A stretch of DNA of 64,000 nucleotides, taken from contig OY294070.1 in assembly GCA_958510875.1 (NCBI GenBank), forward strand, positions 121,252,703 through 121,316,702, given 5' to 3'. The position numbers and the translations under genes are program-made. This document shows positions 22,601 through 34,450 of the stretch, in pieces; position 1 is the stretch's first letter; the number at the start of each line of letters is the position of its first letter. Below the pieces are notes generated by a model. That model did not search any database. It saw nothing but the letters and a program-made list of their open reading frames with translations, and was not told the origin of the DNA. Source of the stretch: Endomychus coccineus (lineage: Eukaryota; Arthropoda; Insecta; Coleoptera; Endomychidae).

Positions 22601-24170
22601 AAAAACCGTACAAAGCAAAACAGTACTTGGACCTAGAGGCAACCTGATATGCTGCTCCGTTTGGAGATTGTTCCTTCTTCACAGAAGTCGTGTCAAGACT
22701 AATAATCCGCCTAATATATACATCGGAAAGGGATGCGAGCTCACGTTGTTGAACATTTAGATAATTATATGAGAGATAGCATCTCTTTTAATATCAATAT
22801 TTAATAAATAACTAACTAGTATTAAGAATAGATGAATAACTAGTATGGATACAACTCAGAGTTGTTTTGAATTAACATATCAGTTATACTACTTATTCGC
22901 TTAGATCATAAAATATAAGTAGAGGGATTGAGTCCGTGGGAGGTATCGTGAACGTTATTATCGATTATAGGTACTCAAATAAACCTTTCACTAGGTAGGT
23001 AGTGCCATAAATCAGGTGGAAAGGTTACAGAGAGAAATACGAACCAGAATAAACAAATGGAGTGCTAACAAATTATCGCAGTCAGGAATAAATAGTTGAG
23101 AATATTTATTTTCGAACCGACGTCTAACAATCGTGAACAACTCGTAAAGTGGAATGACTTAATACTACACAGTCGGCCAATGTTACACATTAATTTAACG
23201 ACGATGTCGACTGTAACAATGTTTATTTGTGCAGAACAAATTTCGACGTGAACAGCCGTGCCTAAATCCTACTCTGACAAATTTTGGTCCTGTTAAAAAA
23301 TTTGAAAATCTGCCAGTTTTAGTCTGGTCTACAATATGACGACCGGAAGCCATGCACTTTGACATAATTTAAGCGTAATTCTTGATTCAATCCTCTTTCT
23401 TGTCATAGTTAATATAAATATAGCCAAGTTTGAGATAAAGTTAGTAGTCAAAACCAACAAAATAAGTAGTAATCTGGATAAGCATGAATTTTGATCGAAC
23501 CGATCAAACCTTTTGCATTAGGTTCGTTATGTCATACAGAAATGAAAAAACATAGTTTGCCGGGAGAACGGGGAAAAAGGTGTCAATGATCCTTTTGGCT
23601 GACATTTTGTTAATTTATGCCGTTAGGATTATTTATGTCTGCAAACTACATGTTCATGTTTTAGCTTTAAATAAGATGTTTTTGTATTTGCAATTATTTC
23701 CGAGTTACTTAGAGCGATTTTAAATTTTCCAAAAGTGGTAACGGGAGAACCGAAAGAAAATATCTCGGAAAATTCAAGCAACTGTTTAACCGAAATCCAA
23801 GATTTTCCCCTCTTATTCTTTCGTATTGAGATAATAAGAGAAAATAACTACTGCATAATTCCATGGATTAGACAAATCGTATAAAACTAGTATAGAATTC
23901 AATAAAATTCCTCTAATCCTAATACTCTCAAGAATATTATAATTTGATTTTACTGCTCCAAAATGAGAAAATTATGTAAAAAATTACATTATAACTCCTA
24001 CCAAAACAGCTTAAAATATTTTTTTCAGCTCACCCTTACGATCCCATCTAATCTATGAAGGGGATGTGGAAAACAGTTTTTGTTCAACCGGAAACAATAT
24101 TATTTCCAACTCAAAGAGTAATAGGAATCGACAGTAGAACATAAACTCATTATAGATTATTAGATGGTTC
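19611..24170. other. unassigned sequence with GC-richer islands, no gene recognised
   Basis: 19620-20260 and about 21780-22700 are richer in G+C than neighbours and may be decayed retroelement coding or LTRs, but no family motif was found. An imperfect tandem repeat of about 25 bp lies at 22390-22442 (GATAC..CTTACGTGACG twice). Frames in 20781-21188 and 22416-22760 overlap on both strands and look like chance. Confidence 0.35.
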
Positions 24171-24177
24171 ACTTCTA

Positions 24178-25465
24178 AGGGGTGTTTTTTATTGAGGTAT
24201 AGAACTTTAAGTTGGCATCACTTTTTTAACTGGCGGCCATTTTGTCAGCTGTCAAGTGATTAATATTTAGTTTGGTTTGCCATTTCATCATGAACAGGTT
24301 GACAAAAGAACAACGCTTGCAAATCGTGCAAATTTATTTCGAAAATAATGGTTCAGTTCGCGAAGTTTACCGCAAGCTCCGTCCATTTTATGGTCGACAT
24401 AATCGTCCATCAGAGCAATTAATTCGGTTAACCATGGATCGTTTTCGCACTACGTTTACTCTATGTGATAATACGCATCCGCAGAGACGTCGAACAGTGC
24501 GCACCGAAGAAACAATTGAGCAAAGTGTTGAAGAGGACCCGAATGAATCGATTCGCCACCGTGCACAGCAATTGGAGCTTTGTCCATCAACTTTATGGAA
24601 GATTTTGCGCAAAGATCTTGGCTTGCGACCTTACAAGATCCAGCTTGTGCAAGAATTAAAGCCGCGAGACCATGCAATGCGTCGTGATTTTGGTGTATGG
24701 GCCGAAAATGAGATTGATCTCGATGCTGATTTTCATCGCAAAATTTTGTTCAGTGATGAGGCTCATTTTTGGTTGAATGGCTACGTCAACAAGCAAAATT
24801 GCCGCATTTGGAGTGAAGAGAATCCACATGAGACCCTTGAGACGCCATTACATCCACAAAAACTGACTGTTTGGTGTGCTCTATGGGCTGGTGGAGTCAT
24901 TGGGCCATACTTCTTCCGAAATAATGCTGGAGAGTCAGTTACCGTTAATGGAGACCGGTATAGAGCCATGATAACCGACTATTTTGTTCCCGAATTGGAT
25001 GGCATGAATGTGGATGAGTTGTGGTTCCAACAAGACGGCGCTACATGCCACACAGCGCACGTCACAATCGATTTATTGAAGGAAACATTCGATGAGCGCA
25101 TAATTTCGCGGAATGGACCTGTCAATTGGCCACCAAGATCGTGTGATTTGACACCATTGGATTATTTTCTTTGGGGATATGTGAAGTCGCTCGTCTACGC
25201 CACAGAAACGTTAGGGGACTTGGAAGCCAACATTCGTGGCGTTATTGCCAACATACGGCCCCATATGCTCGAAAAAGTGGTTGAAAATTGGACCTGTAGA
25301 ATTGGATTTATTCGAGCCAGCCGCGGCGGCCACATGCCCGAAATCATATTTAAACATTAATGGCATAAAATTATCCTTCCAATAAAGCCAAATTGATGGA
25401 CATTAAAACGATTTTCTTGTGTTTTATTTCAATTCGAAGTTCTATACCTCTAAAAAAAACACCCT
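24178..25465 (+). mobile_element. complete DD41D mariner with intact transposase
   Basis: The ends are inverted repeats of about 30 bp: GGGGTGTTTTTTATTGAGG on the left (24179 onward) and its near complement ending AAAAACACCCT on the right (to 25465). Both continue into GGTATAGAACTT. TA lies on each side (24176-24177 and 25466-25467). The element is about 1.29 kb. It is the only DNA transposon in the window whose transposase is unbroken. Confidence 0.9.
24290..25360 (+). CDS. intact DD41D mariner transposase, 356 aa
   Basis: Catalyses excision and TA-targeted insertion of its own element in the nucleus. I start at the ATG at 24290 (MNRLTKEQRL); the open frame extends upstream only through a TTG, which is not a credible start in an animal gene. 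Residues 1-55 and 65-115 look like the two helix-turn-helix units of the paired-type DNA-binding domain (TEETIEQSVEEDP, STLWKILRKDLGL). The catalytic residues are D156 (LFSDEAHFWLNG), D249 (WFQQDGATCHTA) and D291 (TPLDYFLWGY), with 41 residues between the last two. There are no stops or frameshifts and the length is full, so it may be active or recently active. It shares only family-level similarity with the two broken DD41D copies. Confidence 0.93.
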   Translation: MNRLTKEQRLQIVQIYFENNGSVREVYRKLRPFYGRHNRPSEQLIRLTMDRFRTTFTLCDNTHPQRRRTVRTEETIEQSVEEDPNESIRHRAQQLELCPSTLWKILRKDLGLRPYKIQLVQELKPRDHAMRRDFGVWAENEIDLDADFHRKILFSDEAHFWLNGYVNKQNCRIWSEENPHETLETPLHPQKLTVWCALWAGGVIGPYFFRNNAGESVTVNGDRYRAMITDYFVPELDGMNVDELWFQQDGATCHTAHVTIDLLKETFDERIISRNGPVNWPPRSCDLTPLDYFLWGYVKSLVYATETLGDLEANIRGVIANIRPHMLEKVVENWTCRIGFIRASRGGHMPEIIFKH

Positions 25466-25467
25466 AT

Positions 25468-28400
25468 ATAATTCCTTGTAATTATATACACATAATACAT
25501 GAATATTCTTTCTAAGAAAATTTCTGTCGAATATAGGAAGGTTTTTAAATCGTTAACCAACGAAAATGAATTTTATATTCTATCTTGATTAGGTACAAAT
25601 AGATGTTATCGCAGATGTCATTTACCTAATGCTCTTCCCAAAGTTGAATGAACCCTACTGGGATTAGCAGAAAGCATATCGGCACATTATTTCGAACTGT
25701 AATTGTTAGCGTTACAAAAGCGAGTCAACAAGAATTATAATCGAATCTGGGAATATATTAAGCTTAGATTAACTTGAATACCAGGTTAAATGTACCACCT
25801 AAAAGTACGTTTTGAGGCCTTAGCATTACAATTTCAACTACCTACCTATATCGAGAGAGAAATTTGTCGCAATTCATTATAAAAAAACAGTAATGCTAAC
25901 TAGAGTGATACCATTACATTAAAATGAGCATCACCCCAAAAAATGATTTAAATGAATGTAAAATCTGTTACTATAACCTAAATATTTTGTCGTGCATTTG
26001 TCGTGACCAAAAAACATGCAATAACTACTGCTTTAGTGGATCGGCAACTCGGTTCGCGAAATTGATTAGGCAAACCGCAGTGGAAATTTGGTGAACAAGA
26101 ACATGGAAGTTCGAGGATGTTCTTGAAGTCACTGAAACTTAGTTAGTTGAAGTCACTGGAAGTGCATGAAAGTTTCTGTTAATTTACGCATGCGATTCTC
26201 TTCCAAAAAAATCGAATAAGAAGGTGCACGAGGAAGAAGCTGCAGTTCCAAACAAACCTGGTTTTATTAGTGTAGAATAGGAACTGTATTATGCGGTTTA
26301 CTATGATTCGATGTGGTTTTATAGTTTGTCTCAGTAAAATTCTTGGAAGAAAATTTAGGAGGCTTTTACTGCAGTTAATGTAAAACACGAGGTAAAACGT
26401 ATACGTTAATGTTCCGGTGAACATTGTTGGTTGCAATCCACTTCAGATATCATGAACTAATAGACTTAATATTGAGAAAGGGTATAAGCATATAATTTTT
26501 CAATAATGAATTATTTTTAAAATGCCATAATCTCTACATTTGGGGCAAGTAATATCAAGTTTCAAGTACTCAAGAGCATTTTTCATCGATTAACTCTAAT
26601 TAATCAATCGCGACAAAGTAATGCCAAATTCTCACCAGGACATGAGCTTAAAAAATGACATGATCTTGGGATTTGGTATTGCTTATAATACCAAGAACAA
26701 GAGGACCTAAAGTTAACGGCAAGTAGTTTATCCCTTCATTCTAGCGAAAAACGCAAATTACAAGGCGGAATTTTTTTTTCTTTTTATACTTTGACTACAC
26801 ATGAGGAAAAACTAAATGGTCGAAGAACACCGTGTGAGCCAGGAAGGCTGTGAAGTTACCACTACTATTAGACATTGTCAAAATTTCCACTATTGCCCTA
26901 CTTAATTTTATGTTTTTCGTTCCCTATTTATGTGATATAAACAAATGAGATCTATGAGGTTAGCACGAAGTTCTATCAGCAATTCTCAAAATTTCTCAAC
27001 CAAATATCGTCTCAACTGTCGCTTTTCTGTCCTAAATTAGATGTGAAGTGCTCACATGATGTATGTCGTATAGGTAGGTGTACTTAATTCAAAATAAGTA
27101 GCAAATGTATAAAATCAAACAATCTGTAAGTAACTAGATCCTCGACTAGATAGATATTTTTGTTAAGTACTTAAAGTTCAGTACGTAAATATCCTGAAAG
27201 TAACATTTAAATCATTACTTCACAGTTGCTTCGTTTATTTTAATGACCTTCAAAAAGCCCCACGTGTCGTAACGTAATAATTCACCTTCAAGGGAATTTT
27301 AATTACTTCGAAAATGTTCATCTTTTTACACATAATTCATGTACGTACGTATCTCATTAGGCAGCTCTGACTCTGATTTATCACTCGAGTAACTAATACT
27401 TATTTGCTACAAAGTACAAAAATAATGAGCGACAAAGTTACTAGCATAATAAGCATCTTAGAATATCACTATTACTTCCTTACCGTATCTCAGTACGCTA
27501 AGATATATATTATTGGAGATTGCACAGTATAAACTATGATTTAAAATATTACTACTTACCTCACTATTTACTTACATAAGCTTCGTACGTAGGTATACAT
27601 TGTTTATACATTCCTAAGTTCGCTCAAAATAGCTCTTTGTTAATGCTGAATAAGTTTTACGAAAGAAATTAAGGAAATAAGCAATGATTCGCAAACACGA
27701 ACAAATTATATTAGCTCATAGAACCAAAACGGAAAGTTTGATAAATAATATATAAAGCATCCCAGGAAACAATAGAAACAGAAAACTCTTTTCACCCCAC
27801 GTTCTGTAAGTTAGTTTCGATGTTAACAATAAATCTGATAAGGTTGCTTCTTGCAATTCCCTGAAAGACTTCATCCATCTAATTAGCGAGCACCTTCTTC
27901 GCATATTCTAACAAAATTCGAACAAGATCAATCAACCATTTTTAAGGAATTTCACTTCATTTCACAGACATTTAATACATGACAGTGAATAACAACTCGA
28001 GATTTTAAAATTCCTTCAATAAAGGCTGTTATAATATCAAACCTAGGTTTATAACGTTCTAAACTTATCATAATTTTGAAACTACTTATTGATGGTTAAA
28101 ATGTTACCGGCTATAGCCAGAAGTCTAAAAAAAAATAACATTTTAGGGAAACTTTTGAGAGAGATTCAGCTTTGAAAGACGTAAGTATTTCACCTTCAAA
28201 CCTTGAAATAACTCACCTCGTAACTCACTAACCTGCAATTGTCGCTCGAGATGATAAAATTTTCATTATTTATTTAGTGTTTCCGCTTGGAGAATAGATA
28301 AGCGATGATGAAACTTACTCTTCGCAAATCATTTGATTTGGTTACTGATTTTTATATAATTATTTCACATTCTATGAGTTACTCTTCGCCGAGTTCTTCG

Positions 28401-28500
28401 CATTTGTATAAAGATAATAAAATAAATTATTTATTTCATTTACACAACTAAATAATATTCAAATTAATAAAGTTATTAAGAAAATGTGATTACAAAAACT
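25468..28500. other. AT-rich, probably intronic; one dispersed repeat
   Basis: No convincing gene. 26785-26860 resembles 4714-4786 (TTTGACTACAC, GGTCGAAGAAC, GAGCCAG). Minus-strand frames at 26436-26179 and 27904-27716 show no family motif. Confidence 0.4.
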
Positions 28501-28502
28501 TT

Positions 28503-28583
28503 TTCGTTTCTGGGAATTGAACCCGACCCTGCTGAGTGGGAACCGAGCTGTGCCTAATATTCCAGGCCCTAGACCGTACCTTT
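28503..28583 (-). repeat. tRNA-derived SINE head or degenerate tRNA (Glu-like)
   Basis: Minus strand reads GGTCTAGGGCCTGG (A-box-like), ACTCAGCAG, then GGGTTCAATTCCC, a good B box with T-arm pairing. The layout resembles insect tRNA-Glu, but the anticodon region is longer and does not fold properly. A similar unit in the other orientation is at 49439-49505, which favours a SINE family over a functional tRNA. Confidence 0.55.
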
Positions 28584-28705
28584 GGTTCATCCCCGTTAGT
28601 TATATTTAATTATTTCAATAATTGTTTTTGTTGAACGATTTTGTTGAAATTTGGGTGAAAGCTGTTTTAAATTTAGTAAGTTCTGAATCGATTCAATGTA
28701 TACTT

Positions 28706-28865
28706 TGGGAGTTATATATAAATTCTCAGGAAATAGGTCACACTAACACATACGCCTATCATTAGACGAAAATACTAGTCATACTTATGTGTTAGTTTGA
28801 CCTATTTCCCGACAATGTATACATAATTCATACCTGGGTCAAGAATCATTATTAACTTTGAGAGT
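28706..28865. repeat. two Penelope terminal fragments in inverted orientation
   Basis: AAATTCTCAGGAAATAGGTC at about 28720 is followed by the inverted copy GACCTATTTCCCGACAATG at about 28800, then CATACCTGGGTCAAGAATC. These are the same terminal sequences as at 36468, 44172 and 60826. Confidence 0.8.
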
Positions 28866-30990
28866 TATGTTTTCAAATGTTCAACCCTTCAGAAAAAAGC
28901 TAACGGGCGTGTTTATTGCACGATTTCCCTGAGAAACAATAAGGTTCATCTCCGACCAGCAAAAGATTTTTTGTCAAAATTTGAATATGATAGAACCTTT
29001 CGTTTTTGAGTTATCATGTTGACAAACAATTCGACAGGCATCCAGACAGAGACCGATTTTTTCAATGTTGCTTAAAATTCAATGAAAAATCCTATGGTGA
29101 AGGAATTTTTGCTCTTAGGAAATACCTTGAGTAAATGCAAAATTCTCTTAGGACGAGTATAAATAAGATCAAATTAGCGTTGATGTTAGAACTAGCTTCT
29201 CAAATATTATTTTGGCCATCATCAAAATTAATTCATGTTACTCTAAAGCTACTATAGAAGAATCCACTCCAACAGTGCAAAATTAAACGTTTAGATTTCT
29301 TGGGATTGACATGGATTCCTCCACCGCGACCTTGTGGTCCAGGGAAAAATCAAACGTAACACTCACATAATATTAAAAAATCTTAGTACGTATTTCTGCT
29401 ATTAAGTTGCCATCTTCAGCAGATCAGCGAAACGGTAATCCATGGGATAATACTGAAGGATGAGTTTGAAATAAAGGTGTGAGTAACTGAGGGGGAAGGT
29501 ATTGACACAGCTTAAGGCTATCCATGTCCTCTCGAATTCAATAGAGATCTCATATGCTCATAGCTAATACATCAAGATCTGTGTTTTTTCGAGGTTTTTT
29601 CTTAAGAAGTGTTAGTTTGGTTGTTTGGAAATACATATTAACCAAAATAATAATGTTAGTTTCGCATACGTCAGTATTTTAGTAATACTTTCAAAATTAT
29701 ATGCAAATAAATATTTAGACACTTTCCCATGTTTGCAATTATTGGACAATTTAAATTTTGACCTACATTTTCAGTACACCACTGTAAATTTATTTTCGTA
29801 TTTATTACTAAGTAGGTATTTGATTACTGACTTGCCGATTTAACACATCATTAAATACTATAACACCTGTTTGATTGCTTTCGCTGTATAAACAAACATA
29901 ATACCTACAGATCGATAAATCATATCGATTTTCAAATAATGTGATGCCAGTCAATACTACACAGATCTTTACACCGTACTATTTAATCGTAATGTAGGTA
30001 CTTTTGGCATTTTGGCATTACGAATAATTTCTTATTCAACAAATCTACGTCATAGGTAAAGCGATATAATTGCATTATTTTGGAAAATTACCATTTTATT
30101 TTTAACATAAATAGATCAGTCTATAATCCACCTACCGCTTAGTATAGATCCTATTACAATAATACAAATTGAATTTATACTAATTACTTAATTTAATTCA
30201 TCATCAGTAATTTTTTTGTTTCGAAATGCAATACTTATTTACATAATATCTACTTGTTTCCTATTTCATCAACCACTTCCTGTAAAACACGCTTCAATGA
30301 TTGTGCATTGAGTTGTGCATGTAATGAAGTTGGTTTGTGCAAATATCTTATCACAGGCACTTGAAATGATTATTTTGAGGTTATTACTTCATTGAACGTG
30401 TTTAGAGGGGTTCTAACAAGCTGGCTCAAATAAATTTTCACGAACTAAGAACTAATAGAAAGAACTTCGGTCATTTGATCTAAAGGAGCTTTTTGTTGTA
30501 CAAGACTGAAGTTACATATAACGGAATACTTGGTTAATTTGTTTTAACAATATTGCATATTCTTTAAGGGTAAAATTATTTCCCATATGAGAATAGAAAA
30601 ATAGCTTTCCAAATCGAAAGGCTTTAGGTAGGTCTCAACAATTTTAAATTTCAACAATAACTGGGACAACACCTATTGGCTCCACTACATAGAAATAGTT
30701 TCACGCTCGATTTGATGTATTGCATAAATTAGTTACTTCGAATTCGAAGAATGTAGACACCAGTCGGCAGATGTAAGAAATGATACTTTGACAGAACATA
30801 ATAACATGTATGCGTTCCTTTGTCAACTGAAATGCCTACTTTATATGAATGACGATAACTGTAACATCGGTCGTTGCAAATTATCAACAATAAACAGTAT
30901 ATGTAGCTATAACATAATCTATTGTTTATGTATTTTTAACCGACGAATCGACACTATTTATATCAGGAAAAAGGTTATATTATTATAAAC
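28866..30990. other. AT-rich, probably intronic
   Basis: Nothing recognised. The short plus frames at 29625-29843 and 30788-30988 are low-complexity AT-rich translations. 29270-29370 contains a frame fragment KRLDFLGLTW that weakly recalls retroelement RNase H regions; not claimed. Confidence 0.4.
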
Positions 30991-30999
30991 AAAGCGTAC

Positions 31000-31233
31000 C
31001 TCCAAATCGTCATAGGAACGGAAACCGAGGATCGCAAACCCGTCAATGATATCCTCTTCGGCAAGCGCCTCTTTAGACTTTTTCCGACGGTTCGGGGGCC
31101 TTTGGGGTTTTTCTCGAATAACTTCTTCGTCTGCGCTATCTCCATCTCGATGTTGGGGTTTATTTTCTAGCTGTGCCTGCATACGCTGGGCGCGTTTTCT
31201 GCGTCTATTTCTTTGTTTCACTTCTTGATCCAT
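31000..31233 (-). CDS. tay: first coding exon of an AUTS2/FBRSL1 family gene (tay bridge homologue)
   Basis: Predicted nuclear regulatory protein; vertebrate AUTS2 is linked to a Polycomb PRC1 variant and transcription, and the fly homologue is tay bridge. The ATG is at 31233-31231. The exon encodes 78 residues: a basic N-terminus (KQRNRRRKRAQRMQ), an acidic stretch, a PPNRRKKSK segment, then EEDIIDGFAILGF ending DDLE. The EEDIIDGFA motif followed by an (E/D)-x-LE ending is the hallmark of the AUTS2/FBRSL1 N-terminus. Translation leaves homology exactly where a donor (GAG|GTACGC, GT at 30999-30998) occurs, in phase 0. The remaining exons would lie to the left, probably beyond a first intron of 31 kb or more; none was found here. 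Orthology is an inference from a short motif. Confidence 0.75.
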
Positions 31234-31600
31234 GATTTAAACATTACTAGCACCCCGGTGGTCGGACATCGCCGACCCTAGGAGGATTTTACCTGGAGAA
31301 TGGCGGCTGTAACACCCCAAAAGCGATATTACCCATCACGGAAATGCTTCCTCGCACATAATACGCACACACAAACACCTATTAACACTAACACCATACA
31401 CTAAATCCACACACGACACCGCGGACACGACAAAAAAACAATATTTACAGCATACGAACAGCAAGTCAATACAATGTAAAATGTCGCGACGTATCCGCGA
31501 CCTCTGCCGGCCGTTATGTGCATCAACGGCTGTCGCCATATGCTGCCAACCTTACTGCACGAAACCTCCGTACAGCATGCAGTCCAGCAGTGGCGGAGAA
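31234..31600 (-). promoter_or_regulatory. 5' UTR and likely promoter of the AUTS2-like gene
   Basis: Immediately upstream of the ATG the sequence becomes GC- and CpG-rich (for example CCCCGGTGGTCGGACATCG and GTCGCGACGTATCCGCG), in sharp contrast to the AT-rich surroundings, as expected of a 5' UTR and promoter. No TATA box was identified and the transcription start was not placed. Confidence 0.5.
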
Positions 31601-32778
31601 TACGTTGGGCTAATAATTGATATATTAATAATTTCAGTCGTACAACGTCAGATTCGGTATATTATGTTCCTCTACATTACAATATGATTCATTATAAAAC
31701 TACATCACATTTCTATTTGAATATATCTTATTTATTCATTAATAATGACTGTAAAAGAGGGTAATTTTCACACATGTACAATTAATATTGTATACAAGAA
31801 TTTTTTCGTACATACAAATTTCCTGCATATTGAATGTATTTATGATTTTCATATCTATTTGATGTCCGGCTTTAGGCGTATTTATTCAAAAATCAAAAGC
31901 GACATAAATTGAGTATTCAAATCCAATTTTTGAATAAAATAATCGAAAGCTCAAAAGGAATATAACTATGCGATCAGATTTAGTACTGCATTGTACTTTC
32001 TAGACTAGTTAGTTCAAGTAAGAGCACAATAAGAGGGCACACTGTTTTGTACATATTGAGTATCATAAACTCTTTTATAGATGAATTATCAGCTTTCGCG
32101 ATAACTTTCTTTTCTATTATTAAGTAATATAAATAAAATATAAAGTTAATGGGAAATATTTGTATTGTCTTCCTTAGATGAGAATCCTGGCTACACTTTT
32201 GAGTTCAAGTATGTTATCTATAGACAAACATCTAACCTACCCCACATTTGATGAAATTCTACGTGTATTTAATACCGCTTCGGAAACTATAACATAATTT
32301 TCATTCGAACTGACCCAAGTACTTTTTTGACTAAATTTAAAATCAAAATGAATCTATGAAGAAACTAATTGTCATAGTCATAACCAAATGTTGGTTGGAC
32401 ATTTACATTCAAATACAGAGCGGTAACTAAAGCTAGATGATGTAAATATTCAGTGCCGAGTTAAGGACATTGGGCCTAGGGCATAACCTCAAATGCTTCG
32501 AAGATCGTATAAACATAAAATTCTAGTGACATTTATCATTTTCGATCAGATAGAAAAGTCTCGTTGGAGTGAAAATGTATAACTTACATCCTATTGGAGC
32601 TACTCTATTGACAGATATGACTTATCTTACATTGAAAGTTACAATAGTTGACACATTATGTTTAAATTAGCAGTTAGTATTTTCAGAAAATTTGTTAATT
32701 AAGTGACTGTAGAAATTTGTTTATCCGACATATTAACTTGTATATTTATGGTTTCGGCGTTTACATAGTGTAAATTCA
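31601..32778. other. intergenic AT-rich sequence
   Basis: Between the divergent AUTS2-like and VKOR genes. No gene, repeat or clear regulatory block recognised. Confidence 0.5.
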
Positions 32779-32780
32779 TA

Positions 32781-33004
32781 ATACTTCGGAAGTTGGAGAA
32801 TAAAACTCAAATTTTACACTAAACTTTTAGCATTTAATTTAAATATGCTGACAAATTGTTTCACCACACTGTGGTATTTTCAAAGCAGTTGATAACTCCT
32901 TGCTTTGAAAATGTCACAGTGTGGTGAAACAATTTGTCAGCATTTTAAAATTAAATGTTAAAAGTTTAGTGTAAAATTTGAGTAATCTCCAACTTCCGAA
33001 GTAT
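32781..33004. mobile_element. 224-bp hairpin MITE, arms about 107 bp, TA target
   Basis: 32781-32888 and about 32898-33004 are near-perfect reverse complements (ATACTTCGGAAGTTGGAGA, AATTTTACACTAAACTTTTA, TGACAAATTGTTTCACCACA) around a loop of roughly 10-15 nt. TA lies at 32779-32780 and 33005-33006. The structure is like a Tc1/mariner-type MITE. No coding. Confidence 0.92.
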
Positions 33005-33006
33005 TA

Positions 33007-34450
33007 ACTTGTAGTTCAATTAACACATATTTTCGAATGGTTAATAAATATTTCACAGACCGATTTTTAAGATTTTTCAAGTTTATTCGTCATAATATTT
33101 ATCACTTTATTTTGTTTTTGTTATTTTATTTGTCAAATTTCAAATTGTATTTGATCATTGACACCATTTGGATAATCTAAAAAATAAGAAAATATAATGA
33201 ATAAATAATTAAGTCAATTAAATCCACATATACCTACATTCATTACGATATTAATAATAAATTCAGCCATAACCAAATTATTCACACAGTCAAGAAAAAC
33301 GACAAATTAGGATCAGCAGAAGTGTTGAAACTTATCAAACCTAATAATGATTTAGTAAATGCATATTTTTAAAATTCTCAACTGTTGCATTGATATTCCC
33401 ATCCAAATTTCAATCAATTTCAATGTTTAATTAAGATTGAAACTTATTCTGAGGATACCATTATGTAATCAAACTCATTATCCTTATAAATGAATAAGTT
33501 TCTGAGAAAAATAACAAATTTAGAACTTTTTGACTCACTTCAAATTAATCCCATACAACTCATTTAATTGGAATTATTTGTAAAGCTTATGATAAATTGT
33601 ATAATATAACATATTTGTCATTCTTCACAAATCAATTAATGAAACGATAACACAATGCCTTACATCAATTTGTCCATATAAAGTGGCTATATAATTTGTG
33701 TTTTGTCTGGAAAAAAATAAAAGTATATTTGAGACAAAACTATTTACAAAATATTTGACTTCGACTTTAAGTAAATCCATAACATTTTACAGTTTTTAAT
33801 TTAATTGAGTTTATTGAGCAATTTTTCAATATTTTTACGTAATATTAATGTATTTCACATATCTGAAATTTGGAAAAATAAGTTTTTCTACTTTCCCAGC
33901 TACCCCTAGGCTCCATCAATGAACATTAGTAGCAAAATAAATGTTCTAAGTTTTTTATATTTACAGTACATTCTACGTCAGGGTACGTAAAATGGAAGCA
34001 TTGTGTGCGTTACTTTTGTCCGTTCTCGGTGTGTCTACAGGACGTCGAGGGAAACGAACAATAGGTTTTTATTTTTGTTTGATAAGGGTCTACAGTAGTT
34101 GTTAGGGTTTAACTGAACCCAAAGGTAGTGGAATATTATTCTATAAATACAGAGAGGTTAACAGTTTTCATGTATTAATTATAGATTTCGATTTGTAAAT
34201 TTTACGTTCCACGCATCATAAATATCGGAAAGCCATAAATCAGTTTACTATGTAATGAATATGAATACAACAGTAGTAGCATCGATAAAATTTTTAATAT
34301 GTATTCTCTACTTTACTGACCTCTCTCGAACGTTCCATTGAACATTTCATTATTAGTTAGGAACCTACGTAAATTGTATCTATGCTACTGCTAGTGCACG
34401 CTAGATGGAGAAAAGCTCGCAAAGATTTTAGAAAGCAACCTATAGGAACT
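33007..34450. other. intergenic AT-rich sequence
   Basis: Nothing recognised. 33990-34080 is slightly richer in G+C without an identifiable frame. Confidence 0.45.

Noticed and set aside
22416..22760. Overlapping open frames on both strands in a GC-richer block
   Set aside because: No domain, no splice context, and several frames open at once, which is what GC-rich non-coding sequence produces.
24272..24289. Upstream extension of the mariner transposase (six extra codons)
   Set aside because: It begins at TTG; the first ATG at 24290 is the credible start in an animal.
28503..28583. A functional tRNA-Glu gene
   Set aside because: Anticodon region is too long and does not fold; a similar unit elsewhere suggests a SINE.
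31046..31228. 60-codon plus-strand frame opposite the AUTS2-like exon
   Set aside because: Shadow of the minus-strand coding exon.
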